The translations under genes and the position numbers were made by a program. A stretch of DNA of 64,000 bases from Nothophaeocryptopus gaeumannii (Eukaryota; Ascomycota; Dothideomycetes; Mycosphaerellales; Mycosphaerellaceae): assembly GCA_031771865.1 (NCBI GenBank), contig JASISA010000010.1:124001-188000 (forward strand), in the 5' to 3' direction. Position 1 is the first letter of the stretch. Each line of letters starts with the position of its first letter. The notes under the pieces were generated by a model. It made no database searches. It was not told where the DNA came from and saw only the letters and a program-made list of their open reading frames with translations. Positions 32,465 to 42,854 of the stretch are shown here, piece after piece.

Positions 32465-33182
32465 GACAAGAGATGCGGTCTTGTCTCATAGCGATCGGTT
32501 CTCGCAATAGGTCCGAACGCGTCGTAGGCTGTATTCAGTATTTTATAGGTGTGTCATCCTGAGCTCCCGAGCTCCCTGCAAGCTGCTGCAAGGCTGACCG
32601 CTCTTGCCGCTGTGAATGTGACCTCACCCAATGACGGCGAGTCGCGAACGCGGAAGTGAGCCCTCACCTGCTCACCTGCTCACCTGCTCACTCTTAGACT
32701 GAGACGATGCTTGCTGATCACATTACTGCAACTCCGACTCTTCCTGTCTGATGCCCGGTAAGAGCGGACGACAGGACACCTCACTTTACTCCCACTCTCA
32801 CATTGTCACGATCCGTACAAGGAGCTTCGATGCATATGCGAAGTGACTTGTTTCAAGAGCTGTCTCACATCCGCGTCCTCTCTCCATCCTGCGAAATACA
32901 CCTTTATCCCCACGAAATCTAATCTGCTACGTCCAGGGTCCTTATAGCCTTACCGTACCTGAGAATCTACCGAGCATCGGCAATTCCTGTGAACTGTTCG
33001 GTCTTGCGACACTGACATACGTTCATCTTTCAACGCGATCAAGTATGAGTATGAGTTGGTAGACTCAACCAGAGCTCCTCGAACCGCTCCTCGCCGTACT
33101 TGTGGCCGGCGCATTACTACTCATACCTACGACAATAACGAAGGCAGTCCTGCATATCCTAGACGAGAGAGACCGGGTCGAT
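32465..33182. other. intergenic region with 8-bp tandem repeat
   Basis: No gene supported. The retroelement similarity fades after 32464-32562. An 8-bp unit repeats at 32663-32690. Promoter and leader of the Yippee-like gene lie at the right end; an in-frame TAG at about 33058 rules out a more 5' start for that gene. Confidence 0.5.
32663..32690. repeat. tandem repeat, unit CTCACCTG
   Basis: Three full and one half copy of the 8-bp unit CTCACCTG, perfect match. Confidence 0.85.
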
Positions 33183-33983
33183 ATGCCTTTCCCTTCTCTC
33201 CCTTCTCCTCCGAACCTCTTCCCAACATACCTAGTCCCCTCTCTCACTTTCCGACGGCGAAAGTCCAGCACCGATAGCACCGCTTCTTCCACCCTCAGCT
33301 CAAGTCCAACAACTACGAGCTCTCTTCAACAAGACGACTCCTATCTCTCCGGCCACGCATCCCACCTCCGCTGCTCCCGCTGTCTCTCCGATCTCGCTCT
33401 CTCCTCCCAAATCATCTCCAAAGGCTTCACCGGCCGGCATGGACGCGCCTATCTCGTGGCTCCTTCCACATCCGCCATATCCTCCAACCCCTCCTTCCTC
33501 CCGACCGCGAAAGCCAAAAACGACGCGCTTCCGAACCTTCCCAATACATATACCCACAAGCCTGTCCCTCGACAGCTCGTCACGGGAGCGCATACGGTGG
33601 GTGACATCTCCTGCGCGCAATGCGGTAGCGTCCTAGGCTGGAAATACATCGCCGCCGAACAAGACGAACAGAAATACAAAGTTGGGAAATTCATCCTCGA
33701 AACTAAGAGGGTCTGTCGATCAAGTACATGGGAGACGTTAGATGAGCGAGACGAAGACGGCATGTTGGACCAAACGAGGCGAGAAAGCTTCAGAAGAAGG
33801 AGTAGTGCGGCCGCCTGCCCGCCGTCAGATTTGACAGCTGCGAGGGAGGAGATCGAGTTTGACAGTGAGGATGAGGATGAATGTGAGGAATTGTTTTTGG
33901 GAAGGTGGACACCGCAGGTTGCTGGGAGGGTTCGGAGGGGCAAGGCGAGGGAGTTTGCGGGGAGGGTATTTGGGGAGGAGTAG
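33183..33983 (+). CDS. Yippee-like zinc-binding protein
   Basis: Single-exon protein of 266 aa. Seen: the Yippee/Mis18 beta-tent core with its two zinc-binding CxxC pairs, LRCSRCLSDLALSSQIISKGFTG and later GDISCAQCGSVLGWKY, separated by ~75 residues that include the conserved GRAYLV strand and RQLVTGAHTVGD; the core ends with QKYKVGKFILE. The insertion between strands (Ser/Pro/Asn-rich) and the acidic tail (FDSEDEDECEELF) make it longer than canonical Yippee proteins of ~120 aa, as is usual for the fungal branch. First ATG in frame is at 33183; the frame is open further upstream but without ATG. Function in fungi is poorly defined. Confidence 0.87.
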   Translation: MPFPSLPSPPNLFPTYLVPSLTFRRRKSSTDSTASSTLSSSPTTTSSLQQDDSYLSGHASHLRCSRCLSDLALSSQIISKGFTGRHGRAYLVAPSTSAISSNPSFLPTAKAKNDALPNLPNTYTHKPVPRQLVTGAHTVGDISCAQCGSVLGWKYIAAEQDEQKYKVGKFILETKRVCRSSTWETLDERDEDGMLDQTRRESFRRRSSAAACPPSDLTAAREEIEFDSEDEDECEELFLGRWTPQVAGRVRRGKAREFAGRVFGEE

Positions 33984-34314
33984 ACGATGAAGAAGAGGAG
34001 GTAGATGAGGATTTGAGAAGGAGGAAAGGATTGGCTATGACGATGTTGGATATACCCCACCGATCGCTTTGAGGCGATTGACGAGTTTACGGCTTGATGA
34101 CATGATTTCTTTGGATACCACAATGGACGAACATCGGTTTGGAACGGTTGGCCTCTGGATGATATACCCGGCGCATGCGGATAATTGGTCTTTGCCATTC
34201 TTACGATACCCTGCAGGTTTTTGGTCTTTTAGTTGGGGAGAAGATTGGATTGATAATGCTCGCTTTCTCTATATACCCACTGTTAACTACATATACGTCT
34301 ATCACTCCGACCTT
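33984..34314. other. convergent intergenic region
   Basis: About 330 bp between the ends of the Yippee-like gene and the PsuG-PsuK gene. Only 3' UTR sequence is expected; nothing else seen. Confidence 0.5.
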
Positions 34315-37084
34315 TCATATTAACATCCTCAGCGTCCCCAACCCGGGGCTAACAGCCTCCTTACTCTTCAACGTCAAAACTGCCGCTCTCTGCGCAAGAT
34401 CAATTAGATCTTCGACCCTTGCGTCTTCCCCTCCTTTAGCCAATCCTGCAAGCAGAGTGCCCGCGAACGTATCTCCCACACCATTGACGCTGACAATTTC
34501 CTCAGGCTTCACCTCTTCCACGGATGGGAAGAGACGCATATACACACCTCCCACAGCGCCATCGTCGTTGGGGTTACGAGAGAGGATATACGGTGCATAA
34601 GCCCCAGAATTCAAGCGTGCGTCTCCTGCTGGGAGGAGTTGTGTAAGTAAAACTCCATCTTTGCCCAACTTTGTGCATATGCAGGGTATGAAAGGCAACA
34701 ATTGGATTGTTTGTTGTGGAATCCCTTGATCGACCAGCTGAGGACTTGTAGCAAGGGATAGTTGTGTACGAGCTCCGGAGCTCGGGATCCCTAAGGCGTC
34801 GATGACTTCCCACCAATCTTCTCGGTCGAAGGCGCCTGATGAGCGGGCGGCAAAGTACATGGCCTCGAGCTCGTGGATGTTGGGTGTGGCGAGGTGGATC
34901 GAGGGGTCTGGGAAGACGCCTATAGTGTGTTTGGAGGATTTGGGGAGTTGGAAGACACCCGCGGATTTTACTTTGCTGACGGGCTCGAAGGTTACGTGTG
35001 CAGATATTGATGAAGCCGCGGAGAGCCAGCGGGCGAGGTATTCAGGAGGCCAGTTGCCGTCTATGACGATATGGGAGGGTTTGGACGTTTGAAGTTGAGG
35101 CAGCCAGAAGGACTCGAATGTTTCCGGGATGGTGGAGTTGGTCGAGGAGGGGCTTTCGAGGATGGACATGTCGGCCATGGCGAGGACAAGATCTTTGTTC
35201 GTGTCGTTAACGGCGACGTATTGAGCTGTGCGACTGCCGGTGTCTTGGGGAAGGGCTTTGACGCCGGTTGTCGACATGCCGCTGGTGGACAGAGATTCGA
35301 GAGCAGCTTTGCCCGTGAGGTCGTCGCCCACAGCGCTACAGAGTCGTACGTTGGCTCCCATTAGATGTGCGGCACGGGCGACATTGTGGCCAACACCACC
35401 TAGTGATTGAGCAATCATGGCTGGGTTTGACGTTCGCAGTTCTGGTATTGACAGTCCTGCTCCAGATCCTGGGTTGAAGTCGCATGCTAGGTCGACAGCC
35501 AAGCTGCCGGCAACAAAGACATCAGCGGTTTCAATCGATGAAGGTAGCTCTGGCGATGTTGGCCTTGGAGATGTCTCCTTCCTCGTGGACGAAAATCGTT
35601 CGCTGACTGCAGCCATGGACATGTTATTCAACATGCCCGTGAGCAATTTCCTTGATTTGTTAGGGAAGGCCTCTGCGATTTTGTCAAGAGACCTTCCTTC
35701 GTCTTGCATCACGACAATCTTTTCAAGCTCTTCGGGAGAGATGCTGACTGCGGAAGTTCGATTCTCATCCTGTGGGGATATTTTGTTCGTATCATCGAAG
35801 ATGAGTTTAGATTGGTTCCTGATTGCAGCAAGTCGGTCTTGAGAGCCCTTGGGTTCCGCTGCGGCACCAATATGAGTCTGAAGTCCTTTGGTGACACCAC
35901 TGCTCGTGTAATTGGAAGCTACTAGTCCGGTAATGTTACCGAGTGATATACTCTTAAGGCCGCTGTTCAAATTGTCAGTGCACATTTTTGGAGGACTGCA
36001 GGACTTAGGTACTCACTGACTCTGATCCTGACGGGTCCTCGGACTCCATCTTCTGCAGCGCTGCAGCGACCTTAGCCGCTCGCACTACGTTTGATTCCAC
36101 AAGTGCGGTGTTCGCCTCAACACTCTTGTTGCCTGTAATCTCTTTAATCTTGTCCAGAATGAATGGCGTAGCGGCAGCTCCGGTCGAGCCGGCTTCGTGT
36201 GCTGCTTTGAGAGCTTGTTTGATAGATTGCTCCATGAGCTCGAGAGGTATCGAATGCTTCTCCGGTATGGGACTGGAGAAGACGAGACCAGATTGGAGAC
36301 CCAGTGCCTTTTGGGCCAAGATGACCCTCGCAGCGTCTTCTTCGTTATGCAGCACAATTGGGCTTCTGACTCCACTGTCTCTTGTGTAGAAGGCAGGGAA
36401 GTCCACAGGTCCGCTCCGACCATCAGCGAATGTGGCAACAGGTACGCCCTGAGTCTCGAGATACTCCAAGGTCTTTGGAATGTCCAGGAACGACTTGCAA
36501 CCAGAGCTGATCACGGCGACTGGAGTTCTTCCGAGCTCTGTTAGATCTGCAGACACGTCCATGGTCTGCTCAGCTCCTCTATGCACGCCACCAAGACCGC
36601 CTGTGCCAAAGACACTGATGCCCGCCATATGTGCTAGAACCATAGTCCCACTCACAGTCGTGCCGCCATTCAATGCCTTGCCATCTGCATCCTTGAGGCC
36701 CAGCACAAACCCGAAGTCTCGTCGCGATACCTTCTTCGGTCCACTTGCAGATACAAGCCGTGTGAGCTCATCAGGGTGGAGTCCAACGCGAGCAACGCCA
36801 TCTAGAACTCCGATAGTAGCTGGCACGCCCCCGTTGCGTCGTACTAGAGACTCCAGCTTGGTGGCGAGGTCTAGGTTCTCCGGATAAGGGAAGCCATGAG
36901 TATAAATTGTGCTCTCGAGGGCAATAACTGGCCGTTTCTCGGAAATGGCTTGTCGTATTTCTTCTGAGAGCTGGAAGTACTTCGAGTTGGACGAAAGGTA
37001 TCTTCTTGATAGAGCTCTTGACTTGGGAATCTGTCGCTTGTTCAGAGTCGTACGGCAGCTCCTGCAAATCCAAAAGAGTGACAT
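34315..37084 (-). CDS. bifunctional pseudouridine-5'-phosphate glycosidase / pseudouridine kinase
   Basis: Two exons on the minus strand (37084-36021, 35962-34315), intron 58 nt (GTCAGT..CAG); product 903 aa. Residues ~40-340 are PsuG (indigoidine synthase A-like): VIALESTIYTHGFPYPEN, GVPATIGVLDG, LNGGTTVSGTMVLAHMAGISVFGTGGLGGVHRG, VAVISSGCKSFLDIPKTLEYLE, STGAAATPF. After a ~150-residue linker, residues ~495-900 are a PfkB-family kinase (PsuK): DVFVAGSLAVD, SLGGVGHNVARAA and the catalytic motif NGVGDTFAGTLLAGL with Asp intact. Together they would phosphorylate pseudouridine and cleave the C-C glycosidic bond to uracil plus ribose 5-phosphate. The N-terminus (Arg-rich, few acids) could be a mitochondrial presequence; the substrate assignment rests on family knowledge. 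Confidence 0.92.
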
Positions 37085-37362
37085 ATTGAAGGTGTGGGGG
37101 AGAAGAGGGTCTTCGCTGATCAGTCCATGGATGCCTTATACAATCATTTCGTGCTCAGCAAGCACGGGTCTAGATATGGAAGGACTTCATGGGGACACCG
37201 CAGAACAAGAAGTTGAGGTTGCATGTGAGCCTCCCTGAAGTCTTGGCAGTCAGCTAATCCCTGTAAAGCTTAAACTGGGATCTGTGGACAGCTTTCGCAG
37301 TGGAAAGTACGCGCACGCATCATCGCGATCATTCGCATTCACCACACTTCGATGCCGCAACG
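37085..37362. promoter_or_regulatory. divergent promoter between PsuG-PsuK and OST1
   Basis: A 278-bp gap separates two start codons facing away from each other, so both core promoters must lie here. No individual element is clear enough to name. Confidence 0.55.
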
Positions 37363-38952
37363 ATGAGGATACTACAATGGGCCTGGCTAGGTCTCGCGAG
37401 CGTCGTCGCCGCCGAATCGAACCTCACCTACGAATCCTGCAATATCCTACCGTCGACCTTCACACCTCCGAAGCATTTCCGCAATGTCAACCTCGTGCGG
37501 AATGTCAACTTGGAGAAGAGCTACCCACGAGAGACTGTCAACGTGGTGATCGAGAACATCGACCGGGAAGCCCAGTCAGAATATTACCTTCCATTTGAGC
37601 AGAGCTCGTTAGGGCGGATAGGCGGGCTAGAGGTCAAGGACAAGAAGGACGAGAAGAATACTGGATTCCAGGTTGAGGTTGTTGGATACGATCCGACGAG
37701 GTACGATAAATGAGGGAGGAAGCGCTTGTGGAACATGACATTGACTTATCGTACAGTACAATCGAATACTACAAGATCACTTTCCCCAACCCGTTGGCGA
37801 CCAAGGAACAGCTCACGCTCTCCATCACTTACTACGTCCTCTCCGCTCTCGAGCCCCTGCCCGCGCAGATCCAACAGAACGACAAGCAATACGTCTTGCA
37901 CAAATTCTCGGCCTATGCACCCAGCGCATACACAACTTTGAAGCAGAAGACAAAGCTCAAGCTGCCGACCACTGATGTCCCAGACGCTGTTACTCTGCCC
38001 GCATCCCTAAACGCTGATGGCAAGGAGGATCCGCAAAAGCAAGGGACATCTTTCACATACGGTCCATACGGCGAGCGCGAGGCTGGAGCTGTGCAAGAGG
38101 TCAGCGTGCGATATGAGTTCACCAAGCCCCTCACCCACGGCAAGCTGTTGGAGCGGGATATCGAGGTCAGCCACTGGGGCGGTAACATCGCGACTGAGGA
38201 GCGCCACTGGTTGACGAACCGTGCCGCGACGCTCAAGAACCATTTCTCCCGCGTGCAATACCAGCAGTCGAGCTACTACAACCCACCAAGCAGTGCGCTG
38301 AAAGAGCTGAAGTACCCGCTCACTGTCGGAAGTGCCGACGCCTACTTCGTCGACGATATCGGAAATGTCTCGACTTCGAAGTTCAGGTCCTCGATGCGCG
38401 AGGCCAATCTGGAGCTGAAGCCACGGTATCCGCTTTTCGGAGGGTGGAACTACAGCTTCAAGGTTGGCTGGAACGGCGACCTGCCTAACTACCTCCGCAG
38501 CCCGAAGGGCGCATCCGACAGCTACGTTCTCAAGGTTCCTTTCTTTGAGGGTCCAAAGCAGTCTGAGGGTGTCGAGTACGAGCGGGTTGTGACTCGTGTG
38601 ATCTTGCCCGAAGGCGCAACGTAAGGTTCACCGTTTTGCCCAGCTCTGGCAGTTCAGCTAACATTTGAACAGGAATGTCCAATTCGAGACCACCGTCCCC
38701 ATCGTCTCCAACTCCACCGAGATCTACCGCACCTTCATGGACACCCTCGGCCGCACCTCCCTCACTCTGACAGCTATCAATGTCGTGGACGAGTTCCGCG
38801 ACCGCGACCTGATCGTGACGTACGATTACCCATCATTCGCCAAGTTCCGGAAACCAATCGTCTCCACCCTCGGCGTTTTCTCCGTATTCGTGGTGGCGTA
38901 TGTGGTCGGAAACCTGGACGTGAGTATTGGCAAGAAGACCAAGACAGCTTAG
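37363..38952 (+). CDS. OST1: oligosaccharyltransferase subunit OST1 (ribophorin I)
   Basis: Essential subunit of the ER oligosaccharyltransferase for N-glycosylation. Three exons (37363-37700, 37757-38620, 38673-38952), introns 56 and 52 nt, product 493 aa, close to the family length. Seen: signal peptide (MRILQWAWLGLASVVAAES), the lumenal domain with YYLPFEQSSLGRIGGLEV, TIEYYKITFPNPLA, the VRYEFTKPLTHGKLLERDIEVSHWGGN block typical of ribophorin I, and a C-terminal membrane helix (STLGVFSVFVVAYVVGNLD). The first intron would otherwise look like a premature stop; its splice restores DPTSTIEYYK. Confidence 0.95.
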
Positions 38953-39608
38953 ATGAGGCCATGATAGAGAAGCAAAAGCTTGTGAAATGTAAAACTGGAG
39001 CTTATGGATGTATTATAACGAAAAGTGTCCACTTTTCTTTCGACGTGCTTCTGTTGTTTGCTGACAGTTGACAGAGCTCGGGTGTTGTTGCACTGCCCCT
39101 CGCGAACTGGTTGCCTTCGAGACTGTGCGCGCAGGAAGGTGTCCATGCTTGCCATGAGACGGTCTCCGGGCTCTTTCGCGATTATAGCGAGCCAACGCAC
39201 AGCAGGTCCTGGACGAACTCTGAAGGAACCTTGAAGGTTCCATGATGATCCAAGCCGTATATGCAGGACAGCAAGTACTAGAAAAGCCCCATGACGGGTG
39301 TTCGAATCCTTACACACTCGACCAGGGTGGGACTTAGGACTATGCTGTGCAGGTGCTGTACGTATGTAGCAGCGGATACACCACGACAGCCCACACTTGT
39401 ACGAGATTGCACGCAATCGAGTGGGAGCTGCCAGGCATCGAATTATGGGACCTGAATCCATGACCTCCAGCTCGCGGGAGGCGCACAATAGGCTTCTTAT
39501 GCTCTGGATCCAAACGCAGGCGGAACGCTGCCATCATTGCTATGCTCCTGCGAATTACGACCCTGGTTAGCCGTACGACTTACCTGCCATTCTAGGTATC
39601 CGTGTATG
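38953..39608. other. intergenic region
   Basis: About 650 bp after OST1. It holds the OST1 3' end. A GTTCGAATCC stretch near 39300 resembles a tRNA B box, but no cloverleaf can be drawn around it. Confidence 0.4.
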
Positions 39609-40406
39609 TATTCGGTGCAGTGCAATGAACCGTGTCGTCCGAACATCAACGTCAGCTACGGCGCCAGCGATGGTACCTGCTCTGCTACGGACCTCCGCCA
39701 TGCCCAGTTACGAATTGCTCGAGCAGTAACTCGGTTTGGGGCGATGTCTTGCATTTTCAGTTGCCACAGAACATGTGGATTGTCGTTGCACAGCTGCGCC
39801 CCATCGCCTGAGTATTGGCCAAGAGATGAAGTGTTGCAAATCGTATATCTCGCTTGACTTTCCGACGTATCTTCGATCATTGACTACACTCACTAAGAAA
39901 TAGAACGCTTCAGTTTGATACTTCAACAACGCCAGAGTATCTCCTCGACAAGCCCATTCTCGCGAGCTCCGAAATAAAAAGCATCGGCAAAAAGGATCTG
40001 ACTTCCGCCTTCCCACAAGACATTCACGTCTGCAATCTTGTCCTACCAATAGGGAGCAAGGCGACTATCTTCAACTTCTTTTCGGACTTCTGGCCACGCT
40101 CATATCTCTCGGTCTTATTGTCCACAAACTTTGGCGTGTGTATTGGCAACCTGCCTTGCGCCTGTTACTGACCGACATATAGGCTACTGGCGCCGCCGCA
40201 AGCGACACGAGCCTATCCTTCCAACTCACATCACGACAGTCTTCGGCGCTTCCTCTGGTGGAATGCTGTATATCGGGGATCACAACTCCATGGCAGCTTG
40301 CGTCAGCCATCACAGCTGGAACTGGCCGGCTGGTGCACCCAGATCACTCCCTTCTTCGAACAGTGGAGAGTCGGAAGCGACGTGGAAAACAGCAAGAGAG
40401 GAGTGA
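39609..40406 (+). CDS. possible multi-exon single-pass membrane protein (provisional model)
   Basis: No single long frame, but coding-like pieces chain by GT..AG introns. The surest pair is 39936-40135 joined across a 47-nt intron (GTGTGT..ATATAG, with TTACTGAC branch-like site) to 40183-40406. It gives a transmembrane segment (LLFGLLATLISLGLIVHKLW) followed at once by a basic stretch (RYWRRRKRHEPILPTHITT) and a Ser-rich tail, the layout of a type I membrane protein. Upstream exons with cysteine pairs (NEPC, VDCRCTA, MKCCKSY) may join at 39750-39890, with a possible ATG at 39606-39609. The 5' part is speculative. Confidence 0.25.
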
Positions 40407-40729
40407 AGCTGGGAGGAGGACAATTGACCACGCGGCGGCCTTAGGCGGCGGTGAGCCACGAGAACATCTTCTGGAAAATGGGAGATATGATAAAGTAGGC
40501 GCACAGGTCTACGCAGAAGAGTCGATTCTGTAGGTGACCAGTGAAGCAACTACACGCGTTTATTCACTTCACTTTCGCTCCAGCCCCCTTTCACAGGTCC
40601 GCGCGGGCACTCTTCCTTTCAAGTGGCAACGGTCGTTTCCTCGCTTTTCGACTTCGAGCTTCTGAATTTTGCAAACAAACAACACCACAACAAAGGGTAC
40701 TTCAAGCATCGTTCCCAACATCAACACTA

Positions 40730-41757
40730 ATGGCGACCATCGAAGAGAGGCTCGAGGCATTGCAAGACTATCAACGTTGCCGCGCTGAGATGTCGAGCGC
40801 CGAGAGCACTGATTACGACTCGACGGCCTCAGTGACTACCACTGCCCCATTCATCGAAGTGCGCAAGCCCAAGTTCGCCAAGTACAACAACGATGACTGG
40901 TTCACGGCGGAGGAACGAGCTCGACCAGCAACCCGACATGGCTACCAACTCCAGATGGACGTTATCATCTTGTCAAACTTCGGTTGCTTGCTTTTGGCAA
41001 TGTCTCAGTTCCTCGTTCCCGGTGCAAGATATCTCGCCTTCGCAATCAACGTGGCCCTGATCTTCGACTTTGAGTTCCAGGAATGGTTCTTCACCACGCC
41101 CTGGAAAGAGCTACGCAACGATAGAGTCGCGGCCCGGGCGCCTTACGTAAAGCTTGACAAGAAGTGGGCACTTGATGAAGAGTGGAAACGGGAGGACAAG
41201 AGAGTCTTCCTCCAAGGACAGGACGGCATGTTCAAAAGAGGGCTTGGAAGACTTCTGTGGCCGCTTGGTGTGCTGTAACCGTACCTCATTGATTATCTGA
41301 TTGATTACTTGGTGCTCCCGTTGGAAGACCTGGCTGAGATGTTCTTCAAGAGACGTGAGAGCACCAGAGTCAAGAAGAAATACTGCGTTGATGGATGCGA
41401 AGCTAAGAGCGAAATCAAATCTCCCAAGAAGGAGGAGGTGGTCGCCGAACCTGTCAACCCATGCCAAGGCCCATTCTGTAAGCACTGTGAGAGCTACATC
41501 GCCTGCAAGAATCTCGGCAGCTACCCGGAAGGCGCGCAATGCGCCCACATGGTCAACGGCTGCGGCAGATGCGCAGGTTGCGATACGGACGTTGGATGCT
41601 TGAGATCTTGCTTCTGGTGCGAAGAGTGCAAGCAAAAGGTGACGAGGAGGTCTGCAGGAGGTGCGCTGCTAGAGAGGTGTGCGCGGGTGTGTACTTGAAG
41701 GGGGTCTGGAGTGAGGAGCTTGGATGGGTTCCGGTTCTAGATGAGGACAAGAAGTAG
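40730..41757 (+). CDS. cysteine-rich protein with membrane segment, frame uncertain
   Basis: From the ATG at 40730 (MATIEERLEALQDYQ) the frame runs through a hydrophobic region (VIILSNFGCLLLAMSQFLV, then YLAFAINVALIFDF) to a TAA at 41276-41278, then continues in the same frame into a cysteine-rich domain (CQGPFCKHCES, MVNGCGRCAGCDTDVGC, CFWCEECKQ). The TAA may lie in a 60-nt intron (41268-41327, weak GTGTGC donor, GAAG acceptor) or be a CAA-to-TAA mutation. Near 41634-41637, in an AAAA run, the frame seems to slip once more: the next frame reads EEVCRRCAAREVCAG and ends at 41757. Family not recognised; spaced CxxC pairs suggest zinc binding. Next to a second Cys-rich gene. Confidence 0.5.
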
Positions 41758-42144
41758 AGGACTCATCCGGGCTGCGCACGGCGCAAGGACATGCCAGGCA
41801 CATGCAACGGCGTTTGGATTACTGGGTAGTAGAATGAATGAAATGAGAGCCACGCTAGAATCAGAAACGAGTATGTTCTCTCACTCGTGCTATTAGTGCC
41901 GTTTTCCGTCATGCATGTTGCACTTCGCTTATGCAAGCGCATATGCAGCTTTCCATTCACATGCACCGCCAAGCCGTCCGTGCACGAGTTCCGCAAACGT
42001 CCATACCTGGAGTCTCACTCCTCTTGCTCTCAGACAACGCACATCACTGCAACATGGTTCCATCGACGGTATGAGTTACATTATTTTCTTCTTTCTGAAT
42101 TCGTGGTCAGATACTTACACTAGTAGCTCAACACAACCACGGCC

Positions 42145-42725
42145 ATGTCTCAACCAGGCGTCGGCGCAACCGACGCACTCAACGCGCCGTCATCCGCCGA
42201 CGTCGCCCAAGATCAAGCCAAAGGTCAAAAAGCCGGCGTGACGGCAATCTACGAGCCCGATGGCTGCGCTCTCTGCAACAGCTGCCCTCGCTGCCTCAAT
42301 TGCCCAATCTGCGTCCCCCCTCGTCCTTATCAGTGCCTACTCGCTGGCCATTACGGCCATTGCTCCAACTGCGAGAGCTTCACAAAAGATCACGACGTCA
42401 ACGATTGTACTGGCTGCCTATACGACTTCTGGTGTGGGGAACACATTCCGGCCTTTGATTGCGCCAACTGCACCAGCTGCGAGGACCGTAAAGAGAAGGG
42501 AGCGAGAATTGAGCGGCCTTCAATCGACAGACCCATATCCGAGTGGCTTCCACAGGTCGATGAGGCGATGTTCAAGGCGGTGCAGCAATGCACATAGCTG
42601 AAGAGTGGACGGAGATTACGAGGAATGCGGATGAGAGGGAGGCTGCTAGACGTGACGCACGAGCCGCGAGGCAAGAAATTCGATCTGAAGGCACACAGTA
42701 CAGGATCAGTCCTGCGATCGACTAG
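42145..42725 (+). CDS. cysteine-rich protein of unknown function, probable tail frameshift
   Basis: From ATG 42145 the first frame gives 150 aa. An Ala/Gln-rich N-terminus is followed by ~20 cysteines in 90 residues, mostly as CxxC (CALCNSCPRCLNCPICVPP, GHYGHCSNCESF, DCTGCLYDFWC, DCANCTSCED). This is like the cysteine block of the preceding gene, so the two may be diverged tandem paralogues. The first frame stops at 42595-42597 right after EAMFKAVQQ; the next frame continues a charged helix (EEWTEITRNADEREAARRD) to 42725, suggesting a lost A in the CAATG context at ~42587. Likely zinc-binding and cytosolic or nuclear; no signal peptide. Confidence 0.55.
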
Positions 42726-42824
42726 GCTATCGGCACGGACACTGCCAGCCACGGGTCCTGGCCTGGCAAGTCGACCATCATCTCCTCTATTCATCAGCCA
42801 GCGAACGACCACGAGTGAGCATTG

Positions 42825-42832
42825 ATGGCAGG
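42825..42832 (+). repeat. left 8-bp target-site duplication of the hAT element
   Basis: ATGGCAGG immediately before the left terminal repeat; identical copy at 44207-44214. Confidence 0.93.
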
Positions 42833-42854
42833 CAGGGGTCTTGTTGGTCCGGTA
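42833..42854 (+). repeat. left terminal inverted repeat of the hAT element
   Basis: Twenty-two bases starting CAGGGGTCTTG. The exact reverse complement lies at 44185-44206. The CAGGG start is typical of hAT ends. Confidence 0.93.

Noticed and set aside
37701..37756. Apparent frameshift in OST1
   Set aside because: A canonical 56-nt GTACGA..TACAG intron restores the frame and the conserved sequence.
39295..39315. tRNA B-box-like GTTCGAATCC
   Set aside because: No T-stem pairing, A box or acceptor stem can be drawn around it.
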